Part shown: piece by piece, positions 34,132 through 34,280 of the stretch
How the letters are laid out: every line of letters begins with the position of its first letter
Position numbering within the stretch: position 1 is the first letter of the stretch
DNA from: a virus
Reading direction: 5' to 3' (one strand)
IMG/VR virus record: IMGVR_UViG_3300012964_000031
Location: 1-34,280 of that record
DNA: 34,280 nucleotides
Notes under the pieces: generated by a model
Database searches by the model: none
What the model was told of the DNA's origin: nothing
Seen by the model: the letters and a program-made list of their open reading frames with translations, nothing else
Position numbers and translations under genes: made by a program

Positions 34132-34280
34132 ATGATTACAGCCACATCCCTGGTTCAGACTTTTTTGAGTGAGCATGTTCTGTTTTTAGCCGAAAGCACA
34201 CTCGAGACGATCGAGCGGGCGTTCCGTTACTTCGTTCGCGCGGTGGGCAATCGGCGGATCGACCGGATCGAGCCGGCCGA
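34132..34280 (+). CDS. Tyrosine recombinase/integrase, N-terminal part, cut by the window edge
   Basis: The frame opens after a very strong GGAAAGGAGG site and reads 49 complete codons to the edge. ITATSLVQTFLSEHVLFLAE and STLETIERAFRYFVRAVG, then NRRIDRIEPAE, match the SAM-like core-binding domain at the start of phage and XerC/D-type tyrosine recombinases: a helix, the T-x-x-x-Y/F-x-x-x-L-x-x-F pattern, then a G-x-R-x-I-x-x-I turn. The catalytic Arg-His-Arg-Tyr domain lies outside the window. Its presence marks the element as temperate, or integrating, and its place beside a tRNA-like sequence is typical. Confidence 0.75.
   Translation, partial: MITATSLVQTFLSEHVLFLAESTLETIERAFRYFVRAVGNRRIDRIEPA

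Overview
The window reads as most of a temperate siphophage or prophage with a lambda-type virion. From left to right it holds terminase, portal, protease/scaffold, decoration proteins, major capsid, connector, tail terminator, tail tube, G/GT chaperones, tape measure, tail tip M-L-K-I/J, fibres and a holin-like protein. A sugar-modification cassette, a giant fibre, a small accessory region and the start of a tyrosine recombinase at the right edge follow. The host is inferred, not shown. G+C-rich coding sequence, very many short degenerate tandem repeats at gene junctions (CCACGAAGGGCACGAAG, CACAGAGGACACAGAG, GTCAGACAGGTCGGACAG, AAATCTCAAATCTCAAATC) and Ser-rich low-complexity proteins fit an uncultivated Planctomycetota/PVC-type bacterium. 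I cannot confirm that without a search.

Layout. 1-2.9 kb: small accessory genes (AP2-like plus zinc ribbon, two unknowns), terS and an alpha-CTD-like small protein. 2.9-5.45 kb: terL, an Ogr-like zinc protein and one unknown. 5.45-5.7 kb: a non-coding control segment with a 30-bp perfect palindrome and an intrinsic terminator. 5.7-11.4 kb: head genes, including a Nu3-like scaffold start nested in the protease gene and duplicated decoration genes. 11.4-19.4 kb: tail genes, including a canonical A AAA AAC -1 frameshift site with a downstream hairpin between the two tail chaperone frames. 19.4-22.1 kb: fibre genes, a Gly-rich adhesin and a membrane protein. 22.1-28.1 kb: seven genes for sugar or surface modification (three different class I methyltransferases, an NAD-dependent sugar epimerase/dehydratase, a DxD glycosyltransferase, a GT9-like protein and a GT9-GT4 fusion). 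28.1-31.5 kb: a 1154-residue Ser-rich fibre. 31.6-32.2 kb: two minus-strand genes. 32.2-34.1 kb: small plus-strand genes among dense repeats. 34.1 kb to the edge: integrase start.

The most unusual feature is that five ordinary virion proteins (two decoration proteins, tail tube, tail-tip M and a small fibre-base protein) end in uninterrupted or nearly uninterrupted poly-serine tails of 11-33 residues. The two large fibres use the same material as linkers, one of them for more than 400 residues. The serines are encoded by freely mixed TCN and AGY codons, so the protein sequence, not a slipping microsatellite, is being kept. These tails sit where other siphophages carry surface-exposed Ig-like add-on domains. 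The glycosyltransferase/methyltransferase cassette lies inside the late operon, between poly-Ser fibre genes. My main hypothesis is a virion-wide serine coat that is O-glycosylated by phage-encoded enzymes. A second hypothesis is that the poly-Ser DNA tracts act as joints for domain shuffling: the giant fibre ends in a paralogue of the phage's own head-tail connector.
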